Below, in pieces: positions 44,838-53,400 of a stretch of DNA of 64,000 nucleotides. Origin of the DNA: Planctomycetaceae bacterium. GTDB taxonomy: Bacteria; Planctomycetota; Planctomycetia; Pirellulales; Pirellulaceae. Below the pieces are notes generated by a model. That model was not told the DNA's origin and did not search any database. It saw nothing but the letters and a program-made list of their open reading frames with translations. The stretch's first letter is position 1. Each line of letters opens with the position of its first letter. Location of the stretch: positions 62,001 to 126,000 of the forward strand of contig JAHEBQ010000011.1 in assembly GCA_024642205.1 (NCBI GenBank). The letters are read 5' to 3'. The translations under genes and the position numbers were made by a program.

Positions 44838-46196
44838 TCAGGGCGTCGAGCTCTTGATTCGCAGCAGTTTCTTTTCGGTTCGAACCAATAAATCATCGCC
44901 GACTAAAATGGGGCTGGCCATCAGCGAGGTTTCGAACGGGTTGGTTGCGATGGTCTCCAGGTCCGACGAGCACTTGACGACTGTCATGACTCCTTCGCGG
45001 CTGGAAAGATAAAGGTTGCCGCCGGCCAGCAAGGGTGATGATGAAAAGTTCCCGCCAATCCGTTTTTCATTGATGATCTCACCTGTCTTGGCATCAAGAC
45101 ATCGCAGGATGCCGTTGTCCGCGATCGCGAAAATCTGACCGCTGGTCGCGATCAGGCTGGGCATCCGCGGGGCTTTTTTTGGAGCCGATCGCCACGCGAT
45201 TCCTTTCGACGAGATGTCACCCGTGCCGCGCGGGTCAACCGCCACAAACGAAGCATCCATGAACCCAGTGGAAAAAACAACCAGCCCCGATTCATAGACC
45301 GCCATGGGAGTGACGGAGAAACCGGAGCCATGATCGGCGCGCCACAGCTCCTTTCCCGTTTCGGGATCGTAACCGGCAACCCATTGCGCGCCGGGAATGA
45401 CGGCCTGTTGTTTCCCGTCGACGTTGATCAGTAACGGAGTGCAATAAGCCTTGCGGTATTCGCCGTCAGCTGCTTTGATCGGAGGGCGATCAGTTTTCCA
45501 TATTTGGTTGCCTGTCGCCAAATCGACGGCCGCAATGAACTGAATGTCGGTTCCGTCGCAAACGATGATGACTTTGTCGTCCACAATGACGGGAGAACTA
45601 CCGGGTCCGACGCTGTGCTTGACAACAAATTTCCTGTCCCAAATCACCTTCCCGGAGTTTTCGTCGATGCACCAGGTTCCGTAATTGCCAAAATGACAAA
45701 TCACTCTGCCATCCTGAATCGCCGGCGTGGGCGAGGCGTATGAATTCATCGGGTTGATCGGTTCCGGCGAATCAACCTGAGCAAGTCTGACATCGTGGAT
45801 GATCCGGCCCGAGTTGAGGTCGACGCAAATTGCATGCAGCTCGACAGACGAGGCGAGCGTCTTGATCTGGGCCATTCGATCGTCTTTGAGTTTGGCCGCG
45901 ATCTCAGCTTCGGTGGCTGGCTTGGTAACCGCTGACGTCAGCCAGACCTTTTCTCCTTCGTAAACCGGCGACGACCAGCCTGTTCCCGGGATCTCGACTT
46001 CCCAAGCCGTTTGTTGGGACACATCCCATTGCGTGGGGGGCTTGGCGGAGGCTTGGGCGATTCCCGTTCCGTCCGTTCCGCGGAACTGGGCCCAGTGGCC
46101 AACCTTTGTTTGCGAGTGTGCGGGGGAAAGGAAAACAACCGTCAGCAGGTAGCTCATCAACGGAATTGAAACGCGGATCAGACAACTTGATTTCAT
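44838..46196 (-). CDS. Exported PQQ-like beta-propeller repeat protein
   Basis: A 452-residue protein with signal peptide (LMSYLLTVVFLSPAHSQ) and a propeller of PQQ-type repeats: HWAQFRGTDGTG at the start, then blocks such as CIDENSGKVIWDRKF, AVDLATGNQIWKTD, GYDPETGKELWRAD and CLDAKTGEIINEKR. These tryptophan-docking repeats are shared by BamB and quinoprotein dehydrogenases; the catalytic residues of the latter are not seen. Planctomycetes encode many such proteins; a scaffold or outer-envelope role is likely but undefined. It follows regA on the same strand after a 305-base gap. Confidence 0.88.
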   Translation of the reverse strand: MKSSCLIRVSIPLMSYLLTVVFLSPAHSQTKVGHWAQFRGTDGTGIAQASAKPPTQWDVSQQTAWEVEIPGTGWSSPVYEGEKVWLTSAVTKPATEAEIAAKLKDDRMAQIKTLASSVELHAICVDLNSGRIIHDVRLAQVDSPEPINPMNSYASPTPAIQDGRVICHFGNYGTWCIDENSGKVIWDRKFVVKHSVGPGSSPVIVDDKVIIVCDGTDIQFIAAVDLATGNQIWKTDRPPIKAADGEYRKAYCTPLLINVDGKQQAVIPGAQWVAGYDPETGKELWRADHGSGFSVTPMAVYESGLVVFSTGFMDASFVAVDPRGTGDISSKGIAWRSAPKKAPRMPSLIATSGQIFAIADNGILRCLDAKTGEIINEKRIGGNFSSSPLLAGGNLYLSSREGVMTVVKCSSDLETIATNPFETSLMASPILVGDDLLVRTEKKLLRIKSSTP

Positions 46197-46501
46197 CTTG
46201 TTCTCTCGTGGGAGGGAGTTGACTCCAATAGCGTATGCGAAAATCGTGTGAAATGCAGCGGCGTGTCATATTGCTCCACCAGATTTCGCGTACTTGCGGA
46301 GCAAACGGCCGGAATCGATCGGGGAGAAAACATCCGTCGGCAGATTCCCGGATCCCACCGACCCTGGTGGGTGCGGGGGATGTTTCGCGGCAGCGGTTTC
46401 GCTCGGTCAGGATCGCATCGCACGATCGATGCACGACAATCAGGCGGCAATGATCCTGTCGCCGAGGGGAATGAACGCTGCGAATCCAACGCAACACAAG
46501 T
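46197..46501. other. Intergenic region between regA and the propeller gene
   Basis: These 305 bases contain a perfect 6-bp hairpin (GCATCG at 46415-46420, CGATGC at 46427-46432) but no T-run. No gene is seen. Confidence 0.45.
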
Positions 46502-47026
46502 TTACGGAGCGTTCTTTTTCAGCTTTCGCTGTAACGTTCGACGGGGAATGTCCAGTCGCCGAGCCGCTTCGGAGATATTACCACCGGAATCGGCAAGCAC
46601 GCGCTGGATGTGTTCCCATTGGGCTTCGGCCAGCGACGGGGGTGGGAATTCCGGCGTTGAGGTATCGGGAGATTCTTCGAAAGCCGCCAACACCTGGTCG
46701 GCATCTGCCGGCTTGGTAATGTAACCGACGGCACCCAGTTTCACCGCTTCCACCGCGTTGTTGATACTTCCATATCCTGTCAGGATCACGCATTGGGTTT
46801 CCGGTGAGACGTCGCGGATTTCGCGCAACACATTCAGGCCGGATTGATCTGGCATCTTCAGGTCCAGGACGGCGCGGCACGGTTTGTGAGATTTCGCCTG
46901 TTCGATGGCTTGGTCAAATCCGGCAGCAGTAAAAACGGTCCAGCCTCGTCGAGCCAACGATTTTTCCAACCGGACTCGCAGGACATCATCGTCATCAACG
47001 ACAAGAATAGTATCTGTAGGCGACAT
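46502..47026 (-). CDS. regA: Redox response regulator, RegA/PrrA/ActR family
   Basis: A 174-residue receiver-plus-Fis-helix regulator. The receiver has DDDD at 11-14, phosphoacceptor Asp55 (AVLDLKMPD) and Lys in YITKPAD. The DNA-binding helix-turn-helix is NISEAARRLDIPRRTLQRKLKK, nearly identical to the strongly conserved RegA/PrrA C-terminus. A Pro-rich hinge (SPDTSTPEFPPPS) joins the two, also a RegA mark. GGAGAAA precedes the ATG. Its sensor, regB, is 310 bases upstream on the same strand. In proteobacteria this pair controls oxidase, quinol oxidation and energy genes by quinone redox state, which fits the act-cox block 3 kb away. Confidence 0.92.
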   Translation of the reverse strand: MSPTDTILVVDDDDVLRVRLEKSLARRGWTVFTAAGFDQAIEQAKSHKPCRAVLDLKMPDQSGLNVLREIRDVSPETQCVILTGYGSINNAVEAVKLGAVGYITKPADADQVLAAFEESPDTSTPEFPPPSLAEAQWEHIQRVLADSGGNISEAARRLDIPRRTLQRKLKKNAP

Positions 47027-47336
47027 GGATTTCTCCGTAACGACCGAAGCGGCAAAACCTTCTGGGGTTCGGAAAATCAGGTTTTGTGGACGATCAATTA
47101 TAGCATCCCTGTGCCGGGGTTGGGTGACTGGGCGAACAAAGCCCCGTTTATGAATGGGTATGCAGCAAACAACAGCACGGCCGTGCTTCGGGCGATCGCA
47201 TTTGGCTCAATGTCATCTGGAAGGCAACGAAAAATCCTGCGGCGCATTATGCGGATTCCGCGTTGTCAAAACTTGACGTACCGGCAAGGCGCGAGAGTTT
47301 TTCCGGTTCGCCGTTCCATGGTTTTTTGGTTGTGAT
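47027..47336. other. regB-regA intergenic region
   Basis: These 310 bases hold a 14-base perfect palindrome, AGCACGGCCGTGCT (47174-47187), and no coding frame of note. It may be an operator for the regA promoter or a processing hairpin between the two genes. Confidence 0.45.
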
Positions 47337-48704
47337 TTACTGGACCTTCCCGGCCACGGGCAACAAAACCGTTACGCGGGTTCCCTGTCCAACGGTCGAC
47401 TCGATTTCGATCGCGCCTCCCAATCGTCGCAACACATTCTTGGCCAGGAAAACTCCCAATCCCATTCCCTGGCCCGGCGGTTTGGTTGTGTAAAACGGTT
47501 CGCTTACGCGGCTGAGTTGTTGGGGCGACATGCCATGTCCTTGGTCGCGAATTTTCCATTTCCAGACGTTGGTTTCACATTCGACGTCGACAAACACCGG
47601 CCGGTCGCTCGGATCGGCATCGATCGCATTTTGCACGAGCCCGCGCATGGCTTGACTAAGCCCTACCAATGGCACATTGACCCTTTCCCTGGTCGCCGAT
47701 TCCGGCATGGTCAGCTGCACCCGGCCGCGACCCAAAAGTCCCTCCAGTGCCGCATTGGAAATCTGTTCGACCGTAACAGACTCAATCGGCTCGCCAATCG
47801 CCTCACCGGCGTGGCTCGCCATCCGGTCGAGGATTCCACGACACCGATCCAGTTGGCTTCGAATCAGATGCACGTCTTCGATGACGTCTTCGGCACCCGG
47901 GAAGTCGGGGGGATGTTTTTCGAATGCCTGTTCCACATCTCGAGCCACGATCGCGATCGTGCTCAGGGGTGTCGCCAGCTCATGAGCTGTGCCAGCCGCG
48001 AGTGTGCCGAGGGCCTCGATTTTGTCGCTATTGGCTTGCAGAGCCTGGGAACGGCGGACGGCATGTTGCTGCTTGCGCAGTTCGTCTGTCAGACGCGTCA
48101 TGAAATAGACGATGACACTGGAACAGGTCGCAAATGCGACCAGAAGCCCCAGATGCGGTAGCGAAACGTCCTGTCGACTTCGAATCGTGTCGAGTCCCAA
48201 ATCCAGCTGTTCCATTTCGTGATGTTCGAACATCAGCCCGGCGAAACAGGCAATCGTCATCATGTTAATCGCCCAGGTCCATTGCCGGTTAAGCATCAAC
48301 GCACAGAGGCTCAGGTTTACGAAAAAGAACAGGTAGAAAGGATTGTTGGGTCCACCGGTTGTGAACAGCAGTGCGGTGAGCGACAACATGTCCATGATCA
48401 GCACCAGACCCAGGATCAGGTCCCAGGGGAGTGGCGTGTGAGCATGGTCAGCATCCATTTCCAGCCAATCATCGATTCGTTTCCAGCGCCGGAACCAGAC
48501 TGTCAAAAACAGGTTGGACAACGCGGTCAGCGAAATCACGATCGCCATCGCCCAAGCCATGGGAATTTGGGTCTTGAATAGTATGACCGAACCGATAATG
48601 GTCGCCAGCTGACCCACGACTGCGACCCACCGAAGCTTCAAGAGCCACGTCGCATTCAGATAATGCTGGTTTGGCGAGTTGGCATATTGAGTTGAATCAC
48701 CCAT
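47337..48704 (-). CDS. regB: Redox sensor histidine kinase, RegB/PrrB family
   Basis: A 455-residue membrane kinase with about six helices in residues 20-205. The quinone-sensing heptad is GGPNNPF (117-123), diagnostic for RegB. The H-box is GTLAAGTAHELATPLSTI with His241. Cys288 in RSQLDRCRGILDRM stands where I recall the redox cysteine of RegB (Cys265 in Rhodobacter). The ATPase domain has QNAIDA, DQGHGM and GMGLGVFLAKN. It should autophosphorylate and pass phosphate to RegA, with quinone or oxygen state as the input. Transcribed towards regA, it starts 62 bases from the divergent membrane-protein gene. Confidence 0.93.
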   Translation of the reverse strand: MGDSTQYANSPNQHYLNATWLLKLRWVAVVGQLATIIGSVILFKTQIPMAWAMAIVISLTALSNLFLTVWFRRWKRIDDWLEMDADHAHTPLPWDLILGLVLIMDMLSLTALLFTTGGPNNPFYLFFFVNLSLCALMLNRQWTWAINMMTIACFAGLMFEHHEMEQLDLGLDTIRSRQDVSLPHLGLLVAFATCSSVIVYFMTRLTDELRKQQHAVRRSQALQANSDKIEALGTLAAGTAHELATPLSTIAIVARDVEQAFEKHPPDFPGAEDVIEDVHLIRSQLDRCRGILDRMASHAGEAIGEPIESVTVEQISNAALEGLLGRGRVQLTMPESATRERVNVPLVGLSQAMRGLVQNAIDADPSDRPVFVDVECETNVWKWKIRDQGHGMSPQQLSRVSEPFYTTKPPGQGMGLGVFLAKNVLRRLGGAIEIESTVGQGTRVTVLLPVAGKVQ

Positions 48705-48766
48705 TCATTCTTCCCATCAAGACAATCGCTATACTATCAGCAACGACAAGACATGGCTGCCACCTA

Positions 48767-49435
48767 ATGAATGATACTATGACCGAAAACCACCCTGTCA
48801 CCGCGAACAAGTCCAACGATGCTACCGCGACCGACGAATTCACGTTCGCGTCCAGTGAGCAGAAGAATTCGCCACGGTTGAGCCACCGTGGTTTGACGCT
48901 GATGCTGACGTTCATGTGCTTGATTCCGCTGGTGACCATTGCTGTGCTCTGGCGATATTTGCCGCCGGTCTATGAAGGCAAACTGGACGCCAATGTCTTC
49001 GCCGAGGGACTTCCCAACGCTGAATTTTACGCGATCGAATATTACAAACGCCCGCCGGTCGAAGGCGGAGTTCTGGTTGTGCAAAACATGAGTGATCAGG
49101 ATTGGACGCAATTGAACATTCAGGTCAACGGGAATTATCAGATTTACGATACCGAACCCATATTGGCTCACGAAGAGAAACGCTACGAGCTAAGCCGGTT
49201 TGTGAATCGGACCGGAGCGCGGTTCAGTCTTCAATACAACGAGTTAAGCCGCATTCGAATCTACGCCCGTCGCCCCACGAAAGATCGAGCGACGTTTTAC
49301 CACGAGTTTCCCACACACTTTCCGATTCCCGACAGCTACTGGCCCAGCGCCGTGCTTTTGGGGATCTTTGCCATCCTGATGCTGATCGCTGCGAGGGTGT
49401 TTTCAAGGCTGGGGACGGTTAGTTCCGCGACTTGA
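48767..49435 (+). CDS. Two-helix membrane protein of unknown function
   Basis: A 222-residue protein: hydrophilic N-terminus, one helix (GLTLMLTFMCLIPLVTIAVLWRY), about 130 residues outside that look beta-rich (FYAIEYYKRPPVEGGVLVVQN, DWTQLNIQVNGNYQIYDTEP), and a C-terminal helix (AVLLGIFAILMLIAARVF). No family recognised. ATG 48767 is chosen; 48779 is possible, and the open frame reaches 48671. It is divergent from regB, so it could be a partner in the redox circuit, but nothing in the sequence shows that. Confidence 0.78.
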   Translation: MNDTMTENHPVTANKSNDATATDEFTFASSEQKNSPRLSHRGLTLMLTFMCLIPLVTIAVLWRYLPPVYEGKLDANVFAEGLPNAEFYAIEYYKRPPVEGGVLVVQNMSDQDWTQLNIQVNGNYQIYDTEPILAHEEKRYELSRFVNRTGARFSLQYNELSRIRIYARRPTKDRATFYHEFPTHFPIPDSYWPSAVLLGIFAILMLIAARVFSRLGTVSSAT

Positions 49436-49610
49436 GTTGAAGCGGCCGAAATCCAAACGATGTTTTGAAATCGCTTCAGAAAACGGTTGTTTATTTCGAG
49501 CGGATCGGAAACAATCTAACGGACGCTTGGTGGCCGCTGTTCGACGAAAGTGGCTTCGGACACGAATTCGTTTTCGGTTTTGTTTCACTCCATTAGAACG
49601 AGTACCGATC

Positions 49611-50507
49611 GTGGCAAAGATACTGGTAGTCGAAGACTCGTCCGTCGACCGCGTTCTCGTCGGTGGCCTGCTTGGAAAAGAACCCACCTGGGAGATCGAG
49701 TTTGCCCACGATGGTCGGGAAGGCCTCGATCGCGTCATTGCTTCGAATTCCGACCACCCTTTGCCGGATGTGATTGTCACCGACCTGCAAATGCCCAGAA
49801 TGGATGGGCTGGAACTGGTGCGCCAGGTCCGCAGATCCCACCCACAGGTTCCTGTCGTCCTGATTACATCCTACGGAAGCGAGCAGATTGCGGTCGATGC
49901 ATTGAGGGCAGGTGCAACCAGCTATACGCCCAAGTCAATGTTGCAGTCTGCCCTGGTTCGCACGATCAAACAGGTTCTTGAGATGTCAAAACACATGCGT
50001 TTCTCACGCGACGCCGGCATGCCGGCGTCCAGGCAGATCGCATTTGTGCTGGAAAACGAATCGACTTTGATTGGACCAACGATCGAGCATCTGCAGGAGA
50101 ATCTGCCCAGCTGGTCGGATCGTGATCGACTGCAGATCGGGATGGCGTTGGACGAAGCCCTGGTCAACGCGATGCATCACGGCAATCTGGAAGTCGATTC
50201 AAGTTTGCGAGACGGTGAGGACGAACGCGAATACTACGATCAAATTCGAGCACGTAAACAAGTTGATCCGTTTCGTCATCGGAGGGTCCGGATCGAAGCC
50301 GAGTTTTCCGACAAACACATTTGTGTCCAGATTTCAGATGACGGTCGAGGCTTCGATCCCCGAGGGGTCCCCGATCCCACTTCCGATTGCAACCTCCACA
50401 AGGTCAGCGGACGTGGTTTGTTCTTGATTCGTTCCTTTATGGATCAGGTCGCTCATAATTTGACCGGTAATCAAATTACGATGACCAAACTTCGCCGGGA
50501 GCCGTGA
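49611..50507 (+). CDS. Response regulator fused to a RsbW-type HATPase domain
   Basis: A 298-residue protein reading from GTG 49611, directly at the receiver start (VAKILVVEDSSVDRVLVGGLL). The receiver has Asp58 (IVTDLQMPRMDG) and the Lys in YTPKS. After a linker, residues about 140-298 form a serine-kinase-type HATPase: LDEALVNAMHHGNLEV (N box), ISDDGRGFDPRGVP (G1) and VSGRGLFLIRSFMD (G2), as in anti-sigma kinases RsbW/SpoIIAB. A two-component signal could thus directly control an anti-sigma or anti-anti-sigma switch; partner unknown. The frame is open upstream to 49437, without domain-like sequence. Confidence 0.9.
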   Translation: MAKILVVEDSSVDRVLVGGLLGKEPTWEIEFAHDGREGLDRVIASNSDHPLPDVIVTDLQMPRMDGLELVRQVRRSHPQVPVVLITSYGSEQIAVDALRAGATSYTPKSMLQSALVRTIKQVLEMSKHMRFSRDAGMPASRQIAFVLENESTLIGPTIEHLQENLPSWSDRDRLQIGMALDEALVNAMHHGNLEVDSSLRDGEDEREYYDQIRARKQVDPFRHRRVRIEAEFSDKHICVQISDDGRGFDPRGVPDPTSDCNLHKVSGRGLFLIRSFMDQVAHNLTGNQITMTKLRREP

Positions 50508-50600
50508 CGGGGTAATCCGGCGTCGCACTGGTATGGTCTTTTCTTAATTCCCTTAGTGGCTATATTAGGCCGGTTACGTTCATTTTCACCCCGCAAAAAC

Positions 50601-51080
50601 ATGAAGTATTCGTTTACGCTGTTCCTTGCACTGGCTGGTAGCTGGTTTCTCTGGTCCGGCCATCTCGAACCATTTGTCCTGATGTTGGGCGTACTTTCGT
50701 GCGTCTTTTGCATGTGGGTGTGTTGGCGCATGGGGATCGTGGACGAGGAGGGCGCTCCGGTCCAGCTCGGTTTCCGTCCGTTCACGACCTACGCGCCTTG
50801 GCTGCTCAAAGAAATTGTCAAATCGAATATCTTCGTCACCAAAATTGTGCTGTCACCAAAGATGTTGCTGCAGCGCAACCTGATCGAAGTCGGTGCCAAT
50901 CAGCAAACCGAATTGGGCCGAGTCATTTTGGCCAACTCGATCACGCTCACCCCCGGCACCGTTTCGGTCAGCATGCGAAAAGACCGAATCCTGGTTCACG
51001 CCCTGTCTTTTGAAGGCGCCGAAGAAGACCTTTCGGGCGAGATGGATCGTCGTGTCTGCAGGCTGGAGAGGACAAGCTAA
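50601..51080 (+). CDS. mrpE: Mrp-type Na+/H+ antiporter subunit E
   Basis: A 159-residue membrane subunit: two N-terminal helices (FTLFLALAGSWFLWSGH and LMLGVLSCVFCMWVCW), then YAPWLLKEIVKSNIFVTKIVLSP and VILANSITLTPGTVSVSMRKDRILVHAL, the signature of MrpE/MnhE. The ATG at 50601 is chosen over one at 50556. It opens the ten-gene antiporter operon; the stop codon overlaps the mrpF start by one base. Confidence 0.93.
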   Translation: MKYSFTLFLALAGSWFLWSGHLEPFVLMLGVLSCVFCMWVCWRMGIVDEEGAPVQLGFRPFTTYAPWLLKEIVKSNIFVTKIVLSPKMLLQRNLIEVGANQQTELGRVILANSITLTPGTVSVSMRKDRILVHALSFEGAEEDLSGEMDRRVCRLERTS

Positions 51081-51430
51081 TGGATGGTTTGTTGATTGGT
51101 CTGGAGTTTTCGACGTTGTTCCGGGATGAGCATGCGTTGATCGTGGCTTCGGTTGCGATCCTGGTCACGATGGTTCTGGCGTTGATCCGGGCGGTGTTGG
51201 GACCGACGGTTTTTGACCGCGTTTTGGCGCTCAACATGTTCGGGACAAAAACGGTTTTGTTGATCTGCGTGGTCGAGTTCCTGATGAAGCCACCCCGCGC
51301 TGACTTTCTCGACCTCGCGTTACTCTATAGCCTGATGAATTTCATCGGGATGGTCGCGTTGTTACGTTTTTCCGAGTATGGAAGTTTTCGCAGGGAGGGA
51401 ACCGGGCTCGGTTCCAATTCAAACCCATGA
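51080..51430 (+). CDS. mrpF: Mrp-type Na+/H+ antiporter subunit F
   Basis: A 116-residue subunit with three helices. IRAVLGPTVFDRVLALNMFGTKTVLLI and DFLDLALLYSLMNFIGMVALLRF are the MrpF/MnhF hallmarks. The start overlaps the end of mrpE (TAATG), and its end overlaps mrpG by 4 bases. Confidence 0.92.
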   Translation: MDGLLIGLEFSTLFRDEHALIVASVAILVTMVLALIRAVLGPTVFDRVLALNMFGTKTVLLICVVEFLMKPPRADFLDLALLYSLMNFIGMVALLRFSEYGSFRREGTGLGSNSNP

Positions 51431-51753
51431 TTGTGTTGGATATTCTCACTTGGGTCTTCCTGCTGACCGGATCGTTTTTTTCGATCGTTGGCGGAATCGG
51501 TATTGTGCGGCTGCCGGAGTTTTACTCACGTCTTCACGGTGGCGGAATAACGGATACGTTGGGGGCCGGGTTGATCGTAACAGGGTTGTTGTTCCAGGGC
51601 GGGTTGAGTTTGACGACGGTCAAGCTGTTGATGATTCTGTTCTTTTTGATGGTGACTAGCCCGACGTCGTGTCATGCGTTGTCCAAATCGGCATTGTCGC
51701 AGGGGCTGAAGCCGGTTTTGGAAATTGATACGGTCAATTCAAACAAAAGTTAA
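51427..51753 (+). CDS. mrpG: Mrp-type Na+/H+ antiporter subunit G
   Basis: A 108-residue subunit with three helices. FFSIVGGIGIVRLPEFYSRLHGGGITDTLGAGLIVTGLL and MILFFLMVTSPTSCHALSKSAL match MrpG/MnhG and MbhC. Four-base overlap with mrpF; 29 bases before the DUF4040 gene. Confidence 0.93.
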   Translation: MIVLDILTWVFLLTGSFFSIVGGIGIVRLPEFYSRLHGGGITDTLGAGLIVTGLLFQGGLSLTTVKLLMILFFLMVTSPTSCHALSKSALSQGLKPVLEIDTVNSNKS

Positions 51754-51782
51754 CAAGGAAACGGACAGCAGGAAGCATTACG

Positions 51783-52397
51783 ATGATGGATATCATTGTC
51801 ATCCCGATTCTCGCGCTGCTTGCGGTAACGGCGGTAACCGTTGCGCGGATTCGCAACCTGTGGGCGGCCGTGATGTTCACCGGGATCTACAGCTTTCTCG
51901 GGGCCAGTTGGATGTTGATCCTCGATGCCCCCGATGTGGCGTTCACCGAAGCCGCGGTGGGGGCCGGGATCACGACGATTCTGATGTTGGCTACACTCTC
52001 GTTGACGCCACGATCCCGTCGAGGTGACGGGCGACTCTCCAGCAAGGACTTTGACGAAAAGCCTTCCAAGACGCCGATTCTTCCCTTGCTGGTGGTGGCG
52101 ATCACCGGGTGTGCGTTGGTTTACGGGACGTTTGACATGCCGTATTTCGGCGACGCCCAAGCGCCGATTCAGCTCTATCCTGATCCGTCCTTTATCGAAA
52201 AATCCAAGCTGGATATGCACGGGCTTCCCAACGTCGTGACCGCTGTGCTGGCCAGCTACCGGGGTTACGACACGTTGGGAGAGACGGCTGTGATCTTCAC
52301 CGCGGGGATCGCGGTCCTGTTGATTCTGAGAAAGACCACGGCGGCGGATGCGGCTCACGACCTCGCACAGGAGAAAGCCAGGGAGGCGGTCTCTTGA
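51783..52397 (+). CDS. Stand-alone MrpA C-terminal part (DUF4040/MbhD plus MbhE-like)
   Basis: A 204-residue membrane protein. The first half is the DUF4040/MbhD unit (VARIRNLWAAVMFTGIYSFLG, DAPDVAFTEAAVGAGITTIL). The second half matches MbhE (VVTAVLASYRGYDTLGETAVIFTAGIAVLLIL). In most Mrp systems these are the C-terminal end of the large MrpA; here they form their own gene, as in the archaeal Mbh/Mrp arrangement. It is followed by mrpB with a 4-base overlap. Confidence 0.92.
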   Translation: MMDIIVIPILALLAVTAVTVARIRNLWAAVMFTGIYSFLGASWMLILDAPDVAFTEAAVGAGITTILMLATLSLTPRSRRGDGRLSSKDFDEKPSKTPILPLLVVAITGCALVYGTFDMPYFGDAQAPIQLYPDPSFIEKSKLDMHGLPNVVTAVLASYRGYDTLGETAVIFTAGIAVLLILRKTTAADAAHDLAQEKAREAVS

Positions 52398-52876
52398 ATA
52401 CGTTTCCGATCATCCGGGTCATCACCAAGATCTTGATACCTTACATCCTGTTGTTTGGGTTGTACGTTCAATTTCATGGTGATTTTGGTCCCGGCGGCGG
52501 ATTTCAAGCCGGAGTGATTTTTGCTTCGGCGTTGATACTTTACGGTCTGGTCTTTGGGTTGGCTGAACTGCATAAGGTAGCGCCACCGAAGGTAATCGAA
52601 AAAATGATCGCACTGGGACTGGTGATCTACGCCGGCACAGGTTTGGCTTGCGTGTTGTTGGGGGGAAACTTCCTGGACTACAACATGCTGGAACATGATT
52701 TCTTGATCGATTTGCCATCGGCAATTGACTTTTTGCCGGGCGACAAGCCCCATCACTTTTTGCCCCACGGTCAGCACCTGGGAATTTTTCTGGTTGAATT
52801 TGGCGTGGGGATCACGGTGACTGCGGTGATGACGATGATTTTTTACGCGTTCGCGGGACGGGAGCAAGTCGCATGA
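52394..52876 (+). CDS. mrpB: Mrp-type Na+/H+ antiporter subunit B
   Basis: A 160-residue subunit with four helices. IPYILLFGLYVQFHGDFGPGGGFQAGVIFA is the MrpB/MnhB signature (GDxxPGGGFQ), and LGIFLVEFGVGITVTAVMTMIFY closes it. The start is TTG, overlapping the previous stop (TTGA), with GGGAGG 7 bases upstream. Overlaps mrpC by 4 bases. Confidence 0.93.
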   Translation: MNTFPIIRVITKILIPYILLFGLYVQFHGDFGPGGGFQAGVIFASALILYGLVFGLAELHKVAPPKVIEKMIALGLVIYAGTGLACVLLGGNFLDYNMLEHDFLIDLPSAIDFLPGDKPHHFLPHGQHLGIFLVEFGVGITVTAVMTMIFYAFAGREQVA

Positions 52877-53400
52877 CGACCGGTTTACTGCTTGGTCAAA
52901 CGGCGATGGACCAATTACTTGGACTCTATAACTACTGGATTGTGATCTTTCTGATGATGACCGGTTTTTACATTGTCATCGCGCGGGAGAACTTGATCAA
53001 AACGATAATCGGTTTGAATATTTTTCAGACCTCGGTATTTTTGCTGTACATCACGATGGGAAAAATACACGGTGGGACCGCCCCCATTCTGACGGGCCCG
53101 GTCGGTCAAAGCCACGACGATCACGTCACCGAACACGCGGGCGAACACGCGGGCGCAGCTGTCGACCAGGTGGTTCAGGTTGCCGGCTTTCAGGAGCTTG
53201 CGACCAACCAGGCGGTCGATGCTGCAGCCCATGGATCCGACATCATTTACTCCAATCCGATCCCCAGCGTACTGATGCTGACAGCGATCGTGGTGGGCAT
53301 TGCAACAACGGCTCTGGCCCTGGCCCTGGTGGTTCGCATCCGCGAGGAATATGGAACGATTGAAGAAAACGAAATTCTCGAAATGGACAGGAACGCGTGA
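52873..53400 (+). CDS. mrpC: Mrp-type Na+/H+ antiporter subunit C (NuoK-like)
   Basis: A 175-residue NuoK-like subunit. YWIVIFLMMTGFYIVIARENLIKTIIGLNIFQTSVFLLYI holds the first two helices; IPSVLMLTAIVVGIATTALALALVVRI is the third. Between them is a long insertion of about 60 residues, including the duplicated EHAGEHAG from a 12-base DNA repeat, so the chain is longer than the usual 110-120. Overlaps mrpD by 4 bases. Confidence 0.92.
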   Translation: MTTGLLLGQTAMDQLLGLYNYWIVIFLMMTGFYIVIARENLIKTIIGLNIFQTSVFLLYITMGKIHGGTAPILTGPVGQSHDDHVTEHAGEHAGAAVDQVVQVAGFQELATNQAVDAAAHGSDIIYSNPIPSVLMLTAIVVGIATTALALALVVRIREEYGTIEENEILEMDRNA

